From contig NZ_JAUCEN010000002.1 in the NCBI RefSeq assembly GCF_030348945.1, forward strand, positions 4,154,001 to 4,218,000: a stretch of 64,000 nt of DNA. Direction: 5' to 3'. The position numbers and the translations under genes were made by a program. Numbering within the stretch: the stretch's first letter is position 1; the number at the start of each line of letters is the position of its first letter. This stretch comes from Peribacillus sp. ACCC06369 (GTDB taxonomy: Bacteria > Bacillota > Bacilli > Bacillales > DSM-1321). Of this stretch, positions 55,131 to 63,451 are shown piece after piece. The notes beneath the pieces are model-generated. The model was not told the DNA's origin and did no database searches. It worked only from the letters and a program-made list of their open reading frames with translations.

Positions 55131-55406
55131 ATGAAAAGTTTAAGCAATTGGTCTTTCCTATTTGCTGTGATTGGTGCCGTATCATTTTGCTGCGCCTTTT
55201 TTTTACCAAAATCCTTCGAGCTTCTAATGGTCTCAGGATTCGGTGCGTTACTTATTGGTATGTTATTTAGTTTCGGGGCCATGTTAAAAAGCGAAAAAGG
55301 AAAGACGAAGTTTCTGGCTGTGGCTGCCTTCTTTCTTTTAAGTTTCATTCTGGTTTGGAATGAACCATTTCAAATTGTCAGGCTATTAACCTGGATGAAA
55401 AATTAA
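55131..55406 (+). CDS. Small three-helix membrane protein
   Basis: 91 residues with three hydrophobic stretches (about 8-26, 33-51 and 62-77), ending FQIVRLLTWMKN. AAAAAGGAG precedes the ATG at 6-7 bases and a clear terminator follows. The family is not recognised. Confidence 0.7.
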   Translation: MKSLSNWSFLFAVIGAVSFCCAFFLPKSFELLMVSGFGALLIGMLFSFGAMLKSEKGKTKFLAVAAFFLLSFILVWNEPFQIVRLLTWMKN

Positions 55407-55409
55407 TCA

Positions 55410-55436
55410 AAACCCGTTCGCCACGGCGGGTTTTTG
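55410..55436 (+). terminator. Terminator of the 91-aa membrane protein gene
   Basis: AACCCGTTCGCC pairs with GGCGGGTT, then TTTTT. Confidence 0.85.
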
Positions 55437-55444
55437 TATGTTTC

Positions 55445-56083
55445 CTATTTATTTTCATTGTGTGAATCTTCCTCTTTCGCTTCCCTTGGATTCTTTACAC
55501 TAAGCAATAATGTCAGTCCAGTGGTCCAAAGAATTAGCGCGCATCCAAAGCCAAGCAAGGATAACGGTGCAAGGATTTGATGCTCCCCAAACATGACGGT
55601 GTCTGGCACAATAAGTAATGTGATAAGCGCCAATAAACAGAGAAGCACTCCTGTTGCATAGTAGATCTTGATTTGAAAAAGCGCCGCCAAAGGTAAAAAA
55701 TGAATCCCTACAATAATGGCGATGACTCCAGGAATAAGATCGGTCTGATTGATCATATTACAGATGGCGATGGCAATCCCAATCAGTAAACCTTCGGCAA
55801 TGAAAACGATATTAAACCAGAAATTCATACGTTTCAAACGCCTAGCCCCATTTTCTGAAACTTGATCGGGCATTTTTTGTGATGTATATATTAAGGAAAT
55901 GCCCTCTATAACCATTATGATTCCTACGAATATGGCAGCAAGTTCCACGTAAGGAAACCCCCACCCTTGCAATCCCATTACACCGGTACCTGCCCACAAC
56001 GTGCCGAATAATGCCATGAAAATGACGCCAATTCCAGAACCGCGAAACGCCTCTTTCGATATGAGTCTTGAGGTTTGCATCAT
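55445..56083 (-). CDS. Multi-pass membrane protein of unknown function
   Basis: About 212 residues with six to seven hydrophobic segments, an amphipathic start (MMQTSRLISKEAFRGSG) and an acidic/basic tail (NPREAKEEDSHNENK). It looks like a DUF-type Bacillus membrane protein; I cannot name the family firmly. AAAGGA is 5 bases from the ATG at 56083, with another ATG next to it; the longer frame from 56101 includes that site. Confidence 0.72.
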   Translation of the reverse strand: MMQTSRLISKEAFRGSGIGVIFMALFGTLWAGTGVMGLQGWGFPYVELAAIFVGIIMVIEGISLIYTSQKMPDQVSENGARRLKRMNFWFNIVFIAEGLLIGIAIAICNMINQTDLIPGVIAIIVGIHFLPLAALFQIKIYYATGVLLCLLALITLLIVPDTVMFGEHQILAPLSLLGFGCALILWTTGLTLLLSVKNPREAKEEDSHNENK

Positions 56084-56328
56084 CAGTTTCCTTTCATCCA
56101 CAGGTAATATCGTACATAGAGTAATAGTATTGCGCTCACTCCCCGATTATTCATCATCACGGTCTTAAGCCAGGCAGACCAAACTGCAAAAATGCCAAAG
56201 CATTGACTATTATGGTGCCACTTCACCTTCAGCCAACATTGAATGGGCTGGCAGCAAATAAAACGACCGTTTTTATCGGGGACCTAAGAGAATATGTCTA
56301 CTTACCGCCATAATGAGATAATTGCCCT

Positions 56329-56728
56329 TTTCGTCGATATATTTCTATTTTCGGAGATATAACTGGGTTTTCGTCGATATATTCTTACTTTCGGAGATAT
56401 AACTGGATTTTCGTCGATATATTCCTACTTTCGGAGATATAACTGGATTTTCGTCGATATATTCCTACTTTCGGAGATATAACTGGGTTTACGCCGATAT
56501 ATTCCTACTTTCGGAGATATAACTGGATTTTCGTCGATATATTCCTACTCTCGGAGATATAACTGGGTTTACGCCGATATATTCCTATTTTCGGAGATAT
56601 AACTGGATTTTCGTCGATATATTCCTACTTTCGGAGATATAACTGGATTTACGCCGATATATTCCTATTTTCGGAGATATAACTGGATTTTCGTCGATAT
56701 ATTCCTACTTTCGGAGATATAACTGGGT
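56329..56728. repeat. 40-bp tandem array, ten units
   Basis: TCGTCGATAT or ACGCCGATAT recurs every 40 bp from 56331 to 56691. Each unit is two related 20-bp halves, TTTTCGTCGATATATTCCTA and CTTTCGGAGATATAACTGGA. The TTTTCGTC and TTTACGCC variants alternate in the right half of the array. No open frame or ribosome site is associated. Confidence 0.88.
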
Positions 56729-56788
56729 TCATACAATATCGCGTCTAATTTAGCATTTTCTTAATTAACTAAGTTGACTATAGAAAAA

Positions 56789-56813
56789 CCTGAGTCCCCA
56801 AAGGGGTCTCAGG
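56789..56813. repeat. Target-site duplication, left of IS copy 3
   Basis: A 25-bp hairpin, CCTGAGTCCCC and GGGGTCTCAGG around AAA. It is repeated at 58560-58584. Confidence 0.9.
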
Positions 56814-58559
56814 TCAGTTTGTAGACAAAAGGGGTTCGGAATTAAAAAATTCCGAACCCCTTTTTGAGATTCCCTTTGAATTTTTGCCTGAAGTTAGGAG
56901 ATTGGGGCTCTACGAGCCCACTATGTTAGGCCATTTTTGGACCTCGCCATGTCCAATTGGCCATCTTCTTTAAATTAATGGCAGCGAAAGTAAGCATCGC
57001 CTGCATCGACAATTTTTTAAGTCCCCTTAAAGTTGTCCAACGCATACCATGCTTTTCTTTTGCATCTGCGAATACACGCTCAATCGTTTCTTTACGTTTC
57101 GCATATATAGTTTTTACATCTTGATGATGACGCAGATGATCTGCTTCTTCCACATGTGTTTGCCAAATATGCCGTGTCACCACTTTTTGATGGTCTTTGC
57201 TTTCTGTACACTGAGATAAAAATGAGCATGTCGCACAAGTGTGTTTGGGTGATTTATACTCGCGATAGCCCTCTTTATTGGTTGTTGAGTACTTTAATAG
57301 CTCTCCCGAAGGACAAAGGTAACAATCAAAATGTTCATCGTATACATAGTCCTGTTTGCGGAAAAATCCTTCTTTGGTGCGAGGACGTGTATAAGGTAAA
57401 GCCGGTATGATTTCTTTGTTAAATAGGTAGCTTGTAATCGCTGGTGTTTTATAAGCTGCATCTGCGGCAACGGCTTCCGGTTTTCCAACTTTCTCAATCA
57501 CTTGTTCAACTAGTGGCTCTAAGATCTGACTGTCATGTATATTTCCAGGTGTTACAATCGTTCCCAATACAAAACCGTTGCGGTCTGCGGCCGCATGGAA
57601 TGAATAGGCAAACTGTTTTGTTCGTTCATCTTTCACATAGTAGCCACTCTCAGAATCCGTTGTACTTTCTTTAATCTCTTTGGTCTCTTCTTTATCAAAT
57701 TTATCTGATGGAAAAGGCTTCTTTCCATGTTTTTCACGATCTTGATTGATTTCTTCTTGAAGACGCCCTTGATACGCTCGTGTTTCTTTACGAACGATTT
57801 TCTTTTCAAATTTCCTTTTATTCGCACTGGCTTTCACATGTGTGGAATCCACGAAAACGTGTTCAGCACTTATTAACTTTTTATTAGCAGCTGTCATTAA
57901 AATGCGATAGAAAATCTGTTCAAACAGGTCTGTATCTTTAAAGCGTCGCTCATAATTTTTCCCGAACGTAGAGAAATGAGGTACTTTATCATGGAAACCA
58001 TAGCCTAAGAACCAACGGTAAGCCATATTGGTTTCAACTTCTTCAATCGTTTTACGCATGGAACGAATACCGAAGGTATATTGAATGAATGTCAGTTTAA
58101 CTAAAATAACTGGATCAATACTTGGGCGTCCTACCTCTGAATACATCTCTTTCACCAAGTCATAAATGAAAGTGAAGTCAATGGCAGCCTCCATTTTACG
58201 AACCAAATGGTTCAGTGGCACCAGTTGATCTAACGTAATCATTTCAAGTTGATCTCGCTGAATAGAATCATGTTTAGAAAGCATCCTCATCACCTCAAGT
58301 TTTAATACTTCTATTTTAAAACAAAAATGACTCCAGGCAAAAGTGTTTATCTAAAAGGTAAGACAAAGTTGATTGGAACGGAAGGTACGAGACTCCTGCG
58401 GGAAAAGCGCGTCTAGGGGAGACCCCGCAGGCGAAAGCCGAGGAGGCTCCCCGACCGCCCGCGGAAAGCGAGTGCCTGGAGTGGAAAATCAACGGCCAAA
58501 TTGTACAACTCATAAAAAATAGACAAACTCGATTTTCATCGAGTTTGTCTACAGTCTGA
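56814..58559 (-). mobile_element. IS1182-family insertion sequence, copy 3
   Basis: The same 1746-bp element in opposite orientation, inserted in the terminator of the permease gene at 58603. The IS left-end hairpin is at 58514-58551 and the right-end hairpin at 56827-56864. Confidence 0.93.
56926..58284 (-). CDS. IS1182-family transposase, copy 3
   Basis: The full 452-residue frame, same predicted protein as the copies at 9830 and 23850. It is transcribed in the same direction as the upstream permease, separated by the retained permease hairpin and the IS left-end terminator, so read-in should be small. Confidence 0.93.
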   Translation of the reverse strand: MLSKHDSIQRDQLEMITLDQLVPLNHLVRKMEAAIDFTFIYDLVKEMYSEVGRPSIDPVILVKLTFIQYTFGIRSMRKTIEEVETNMAYRWFLGYGFHDKVPHFSTFGKNYERRFKDTDLFEQIFYRILMTAANKKLISAEHVFVDSTHVKASANKRKFEKKIVRKETRAYQGRLQEEINQDREKHGKKPFPSDKFDKEETKEIKESTTDSESGYYVKDERTKQFAYSFHAAADRNGFVLGTIVTPGNIHDSQILEPLVEQVIEKVGKPEAVAADAAYKTPAITSYLFNKEIIPALPYTRPRTKEGFFRKQDYVYDEHFDCYLCPSGELLKYSTTNKEGYREYKSPKHTCATCSFLSQCTESKDHQKVVTRHIWQTHVEEADHLRHHQDVKTIYAKRKETIERVFADAKEKHGMRWTTLRGLKKLSMQAMLTFAAINLKKMANWTWRGPKMA

Positions 58560-58584
58560 CCTGAGTCCCCAAAGGGGTCTCAGG
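58560..58584. repeat. Target-site duplication, right of IS copy 3
   Basis: An exact copy of 56789-56813. For the minus-strand permease transcript this hairpin is now followed by the IS end and not by its former T run. Confidence 0.9.
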
Positions 58585-58602
58585 TTTTTCTATTCCTATC
58601 AG

Positions 58603-60096
58603 CTAAATGGTTTTATCAAATTGGCAATCTTTCAATGAAATTAATTTGGTTTTATGATAAATTTTGTAACCTAACCAAATTGCCAGGAATATCGGTAATC
58701 CGATATAGGAGACAGTGACGCCATACCAGTCGATGCTGCCGCTTAGGTATGCTTCATAGTTTTGTCCTGCTATGACAACCATGCAAAGGATGAATGAAAA
58801 AATCGGCCCGAATGGAAACCATTTTGCTTTATATTTCAATTCGGTTAAGTCACCACCTTGTGCAACATAGGCACGTCTAAAGCGATAATGGCTTATGGCA
58901 ATTCCAATCCAGGCGATAAAGCCGGTTAGCCCCGATGCGTTCAATAGCCATGTAAATACATGGTCCCCAAAAATGGAGGTCAAGAAGGCGAGTCCCCCAA
59001 TAAATGCCGTGATGAGCAAAGCATTCATCGGGATTCCCCTGCGATTGACCTTGCCGAGGAATTTGGGAGCTTGATTATCTTTTGCCATCGACCATAACAT
59101 CCGTGTTGATGCATAAAGCCCCGAGTTCCCTGCGGATAGTAAGGAAGTTAACACGACAGCATTCATGACGGATGCCGCGAATGCAAGTCCTGCGCGTTCA
59201 AAAACAAGTGTGAAAGGGCTTACAGAAATATTTTCCACATCCCCGTTCAGCAAACTTGGGCTCGTATAAGGAATTAACAGGCCGAGTATGAGGATAGCCC
59301 CGATGTAAAACAATAGGATGCGCCAAAATACTTGGCGGATCGCATTCGGAACATTTTTTTCGGGTTCCTCACTTTCTCCGGCAGCAATACCAACCAGTTC
59401 CGTGCCTTGAAAAGAAAATCCCGCTATTAGAAAGATGCTGATGATCGATAAAAACCCTCCCTTGAATGGAGCCTCATCCATGGTGAAGTTTTCAAACCCG
59501 ATCACCTTTCCGCCAAAAACCCCTAAGATGGTCAATAATCCAATAATGATAAAGAAAATGATGGCGACGACTTTTATTAAAGCAAACCAATATTCAGATT
59601 CACCAAAGCTTTTAATGGATAGGGCGTTGAGGGTGAAGACGATTCCAAGAAATAATGCACTCCAGATAAGGCTGGGTACATCAGGGAGCCAGAATTTCAT
59701 GATGATGGCTGCTGCAGCTATTTCCACGGCAAGGGTGACTGCCCAGTTAAACCAATAATTCCAGCCAAGTGCAAAGCCGAATGCGGGATCTACAAAGCGC
59801 GTGGCATAGGTGGAAAATGAGCCCGATACAGGCATATATGTTGCCATTTCCCCTAAGCTCGTCATAAGGAAATAAACCATGATTCCAATGCAGGCATATG
59901 CAGCGAGGGCACCACCGGGCCCTGCACTCTGGATGGTTGCCCCGCTTGCCAGGAATAATCCGGTTCCTATTGAACCGCCAATGGCTATCATGGTCATATG
60001 CCTTGCTTTCAGATTCCTTTTAACTGTCGGTTCTTGATTATCATTGAGATTCCTTTTAACTGTCGGTTCTTGATTATTAATGAGATTCATGTCCAT
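58603..60096 (-). CDS. Amino-acid permease (AAT family) with duplicated N-terminus
   Basis: 497 residues with 12 hydrophobic segments. The signature is ARHMTMIAIGGSIGTGLFLA followed by SGATIQSAGPGG; it is closest to the lysine/GABA/aromatic permease group. The cytoplasmic N-terminus has NQEPTVKRNL twice in tandem, from a 36-bp DNA duplication at 60012-60083. AGGTAGGGA precedes the ATG. It follows the CoA-transferase/thiolase/deacylase cluster and may import its amino-acid substrate (inference). Confidence 0.9.
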   Translation of the reverse strand: MDMNLINNQEPTVKRNLNDNQEPTVKRNLKARHMTMIAIGGSIGTGLFLASGATIQSAGPGGALAAYACIGIMVYFLMTSLGEMATYMPVSGSFSTYATRFVDPAFGFALGWNYWFNWAVTLAVEIAAAAIIMKFWLPDVPSLIWSALFLGIVFTLNALSIKSFGESEYWFALIKVVAIIFFIIIGLLTILGVFGGKVIGFENFTMDEAPFKGGFLSIISIFLIAGFSFQGTELVGIAAGESEEPEKNVPNAIRQVFWRILLFYIGAILILGLLIPYTSPSLLNGDVENISVSPFTLVFERAGLAFAASVMNAVVLTSLLSAGNSGLYASTRMLWSMAKDNQAPKFLGKVNRRGIPMNALLITAFIGGLAFLTSIFGDHVFTWLLNASGLTGFIAWIGIAISHYRFRRAYVAQGGDLTELKYKAKWFPFGPIFSFILCMVVIAGQNYEAYLSGSIDWYGVTVSYIGLPIFLAIWLGYKIYHKTKLISLKDCQFDKTI

Positions 60097-60250
60097 ATGG
60101 TCCCTACCTCATTTTCTTTTAATATTAAAAGTTCAAGAAATAGTAAAAGAGATATTTTCAGATATGAATAGTCTCCCACAATCGTTTTGTGGAAGACTTT
60201 ATTGCAGTTAAGGAAAATCCTGATATTTACTGGCTAGTCTACTATTCGGT

Positions 60251-61576
60251 TTAATTGCCATTGCCTTGAATCGTCAGCTTATTCCCTACAGGAATAGCCT
60301 CATCCTGATCTTGTTCCATTCCACACCATTGAATTAAAGTAAGGGCAATGATCTCCGCTGTCGAGAACACATTGTCGAGTAGGATGTATTCATTTGGATA
60401 ATGGGCAACCTCGGTTACTCCAGGCCCGAATACGATTGCGGGCGTTTCACCGACATGTGTCAGCAATCCCCCATCCGTTCCCCACGGGGAGGCTTCAATG
60501 ACCGGGTCCTGTCCAGCAACTCGCCGATATTGATGAACAAGCGCATTCATCAGTTCATGCTCTACATCAATTGCTCCTGGAACCCAGCGTGCCCCAAACC
60601 ATTCCAATACGGGCGGGTTTTCCTTGAACCATTCGTCCACTTCTTTCAGCTGCACTAACCAGTCAGCCATTTCGTCCTTCGCCTGCTCCATCGTTTCCTC
60701 CGGCGCAACGCCCATCCTCCCCTCGATTTTCACAAGGTCGGGAACGGATGACGGCCAATTGCCACCTTCAATGACACCTAGATTGATTGGAATCGGAATA
60801 GGCGTGTTCTGATAAAGCGGGTCACTGATACGTGCATTTCGCTTCTCTTCCAAGGCCCGAATATGATTGATGACGATCATGCTTTTTTCAATGGCACTAA
60901 CGCCTTCATACCTTGTTCCGCCATGGGCTGAACGTCCTTTAACATGGACCCGGAACCACATCGAGCCCTGCTGTTTCGGGAAAATCCTCATATTCGTCGG
61001 TTCAGGGATAAGGGCAGCATCAGCTTTATATCCCCTCAGGACGGCTGCTAATGTTCCGGCCCCGCCGCTTTCTTCTTCAATCACACTTTGAAAAATGACA
61101 TCTCCTTTTAATTGGATGCCATTTTCCTTCAATGCCTGCATGGCAAGGATCAGGGACACATTGCCCCCTTTCATATCGGTTACGCCACGTCCAAACATTC
61201 TTCCATTCTTAATGGCTCCACTATATGGATCGTCGTCCCATTGTGCCCGGTCACCGTCAGGAACCACATCGATGTGCCCGTTCAAAATGATGGAACGGCC
61301 GCCTCCAGTCCCTTTCATGATTCCCACCACATTAGGGCTGTTGGAGAAATCACTTCGTGGAGAATGGAAATAAGAATGCTTCTTCAGTTCGCCGCCGTCA
61401 GGTTCCCAACTATCGATTTGCAAACCCATTTCCTCCAGCTTTTCGGCGACGATGGCCTGTGCCCCGGCTTCATTTCCTTGCGTACTCGGGGCTTGTACCA
61501 TTTTTTGCAATAGGTCTGTTCCTTCTTCCCGATGATCCTTGATCCATTGGTTTATCCGTTTTTTTATATCCGGCAC
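60251..61576 (-). CDS. yodQ: M20-family deacylase/peptidase (ArgE/DapE type)
   Basis: 441 residues. The M20 zinc motifs are NGHIDVVPDGD (His and Asp), TDMKGGNVSL (bridging Asp), and EEESGGAGTL (catalytic and ligand Glu), with a lid domain at about residues 195-310 (HVKGRSAHGGTRYEG). It removes an acyl group from an amino acid or similar compound. The start is the GTG at 61576, 6 bases after AAGGAGG; the frame from 61597 overlaps the thiolase. I recall YodQ next to CoA-transferase genes in the B. subtilis lysine-aminomutase region. Confidence 0.85.
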   Translation of the reverse strand: MPDIKKRINQWIKDHREEGTDLLQKMVQAPSTQGNEAGAQAIVAEKLEEMGLQIDSWEPDGGELKKHSYFHSPRSDFSNSPNVVGIMKGTGGGRSIILNGHIDVVPDGDRAQWDDDPYSGAIKNGRMFGRGVTDMKGGNVSLILAMQALKENGIQLKGDVIFQSVIEEESGGAGTLAAVLRGYKADAALIPEPTNMRIFPKQQGSMWFRVHVKGRSAHGGTRYEGVSAIEKSMIVINHIRALEEKRNARISDPLYQNTPIPIPINLGVIEGGNWPSSVPDLVKIEGRMGVAPEETMEQAKDEMADWLVQLKEVDEWFKENPPVLEWFGARWVPGAIDVEHELMNALVHQYRRVAGQDPVIEASPWGTDGGLLTHVGETPAIVFGPGVTEVAHYPNEYILLDNVFSTAEIIALTLIQWCGMEQDQDEAIPVGNKLTIQGNGN

Positions 61577-61587
61577 ATTTATCCTCC

Positions 61588-62769
61588 TTAAATACACATA
61601 TTCTCATAGATTACTGAAAGTCCCATTCCACCTGCCATACACAACGTTACCATTCCGTACTTAACTTGTGAACGCAACATTTCATGCATCAATGTGACTG
61701 TCAATTTTGCACCTGTTGCTCCTACAGGGTGACCAAGTGCAATTGCCCCTCCATTGACATTGACAATATCCTGATTCAAATCTAACTCCTTGATCACTGC
61801 AAGTGCTTGGGCAGCAAAGGCTTCATTAAGTTCAATCAGTCCAATATCCTCTAACGATAGACCTGCTTTTGCCAATGCCTTTCGAGTCGCTGGTACGGGT
61901 CCAATCCCCATAACTCCAGGTTCAACTCCTGCACTGGCGAAAGCCTTTATTTTCAAGAGCGGTTTTAATCCCTTTTCTTCTGCTTGCTGCTTGGACATTA
62001 ATAGTACAGCTGCAGCTCCATCATTCATAGGACAGGCATTTCCTGCCGTAATGGTTCCTTCATTTTTGAATACTGCTGGAAGACTGGCTAGTTGATCTAG
62101 ATGAATGTCCTCGCGTACACCTTCGTCATGGTTGAAGATTTGAAGTCCTTTTCGATCTTTGATTTTAAGCGAAATAATTTCTCTATCAAAGCGACCCTCT
62201 ACTATAGCTTTCCAAGCCTTCTTGTGGCTTTGGTAAGCAAATTGATCCTGTTCTTCACGACGGATACCGTATTTTTCAGCCAAGCGCTCGGCAGTTATTC
62301 CCATATGCTCATTTCCCAAGGAACATATTAATCCATCTGCCAGCAGAGCATCCTCCATCGTTACGTTTCCAAATTTACCGCCCCATCTATTTTTCACGAT
62401 ATAAGGCACATTGCTCATGCTCTCCACTCCGCCGGCAATGATTACGTCTTCTTGACCAGCAGCGATAGTTAAAGCGGCGTTGGTAATGGCCTTTAAACCT
62501 GATCCACATGCTTTGATTACAACGTGGCCTGGGACACTGTGTGGGAAACATGCCATCTGCGACGAAATTCGGGCCGAGTTAAGTCCGCCTCCGTGGACAT
62601 AGCCATGTCCGAAAATCACTTCATTTACCTTTTCTTTACCTAACCCATAATTATCCATTAAACCTTCCAATACTTGACGGCCCAATTCGATAGCTTTAAC
62701 ATTCCGTAGTGATTTGCCAAAGGATCCAACTGCAGTTCGCGCTCCAGCAACGATGACAACCTCATTCAT
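61588..62769 (-). CDS. Acetyl-CoA C-acyltransferase (thiolase)
   Basis: 393 residues, the standard thiolase length. The nucleophilic Cys is in VIKACGSGLKAI (near residue 88). The active-site His is in GGAIALGHPVGATGA and the second Cys in TLCMAGGMG. It cleaves 3-oxoacyl-CoA with CoA or runs in reverse. GGAGG is 8 bases before the ATG. It lies 19 bp after the CoA-transferase B gene and 11 bp before yodQ, so they form one operon. A thiolase here is not part of the yod cluster as I remember it. Confidence 0.93.
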   Translation of the reverse strand: MNEVVIVAGARTAVGSFGKSLRNVKAIELGRQVLEGLMDNYGLGKEKVNEVIFGHGYVHGGGLNSARISSQMACFPHSVPGHVVIKACGSGLKAITNAALTIAAGQEDVIIAGGVESMSNVPYIVKNRWGGKFGNVTMEDALLADGLICSLGNEHMGITAERLAEKYGIRREEQDQFAYQSHKKAWKAIVEGRFDREIISLKIKDRKGLQIFNHDEGVREDIHLDQLASLPAVFKNEGTITAGNACPMNDGAAAVLLMSKQQAEEKGLKPLLKIKAFASAGVEPGVMGIGPVPATRKALAKAGLSLEDIGLIELNEAFAAQALAVIKELDLNQDIVNVNGGAIALGHPVGATGAKLTVTLMHEMLRSQVKYGMVTLCMAGGMGLSVIYENMCI

Positions 62770-62788
62770 GCTTTTTTCCTCCTCTTAC

Positions 62789-63451
62789 CTATTCAATGGT
62801 GTTGACAGCAGCATGGATTTTCAATGTCGCCTCTGTATTCCTTATCACATCATCAACGGTATATGGCGCCATGACTTCCTTCAGCACCAATCCCTCTTCC
62901 GTAACTTCCATGACAGCCATCTCCGTAATGATTAAATCCACACTTTGCCTTGCCGTCAATGGAAGCGTACAGGTCTTCAATATCTTCGATTCACCCTGCT
63001 TATTCACGTGATTCATCAGGACGATCACCTTTTTGGCTTTCTGGGCAAGCTCCATCGCCCCACCCATCCCTGGCACTCGCTTACCTGGGACGATCCAATT
63101 CGCCAAGTCCCCCTTTTCACTGACTTCCAAGGCTCCAAGGATGGTGATGTCGATGTATCCTTTCCGGATCATTCCAAATGCAGTTGCACTGTCAAAGTAT
63201 GAAGCGCCCATTACAGTGGTGATCGGGAACCCTCCCGCATTACAGAGGGCAGGATCTTCTTTCCCCGGATCCGGACTTGGACCTGTACCGAGAACGCCAT
63301 TTTCCGCATGGAACAGCACATGGATATCTTGAGGTATATGGTCGGCCACCAGGGTAGGAATGCCGATGCCTAAATTGACGATCAATCCGTCATGGATTTC
63401 CTTGGCGGCGCGTTTCGCGATGCGATTTCGTACATCTACTGCCATGCCCAT
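62789..63451 (-). CDS. yodR: CoA-transferase subunit B
   Basis: 220 residues. The catalytic Glu lies in LFHAENGVLGTGP (about residue 50), with NLGIGIPTLVADHIP before it and GMGGAMELAQKAKKVIVLMN after. With subunit A it moves CoA between an acyl-CoA and a free acid such as an acetoacetate-like keto acid. The ATG at 63451 is 8 bases after GGGGTG and overlaps the end of subunit A by 16 bp, so the two are coupled. The frame from 63604 is an artefact. Confidence 0.88.
   Translation of the reverse strand: MGMAVDVRNRIAKRAAKEIHDGLIVNLGIGIPTLVADHIPQDIHVLFHAENGVLGTGPSPDPGKEDPALCNAGGFPITTVMGASYFDSATAFGMIRKGYIDITILGALEVSEKGDLANWIVPGKRVPGMGGAMELAQKAKKVIVLMNHVNKQGESKILKTCTLPLTARQSVDLIITEMAVMEVTEEGLVLKEVMAPYTVDDVIRNTEATLKIHAAVNTIE

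Noticed and set aside
56329..56728. CRISPR array as an explanation of the 40-bp tandem repeats
   Set aside because: There are no unique spacers between units, the period is constant with no variable part, and no cas genes are present.
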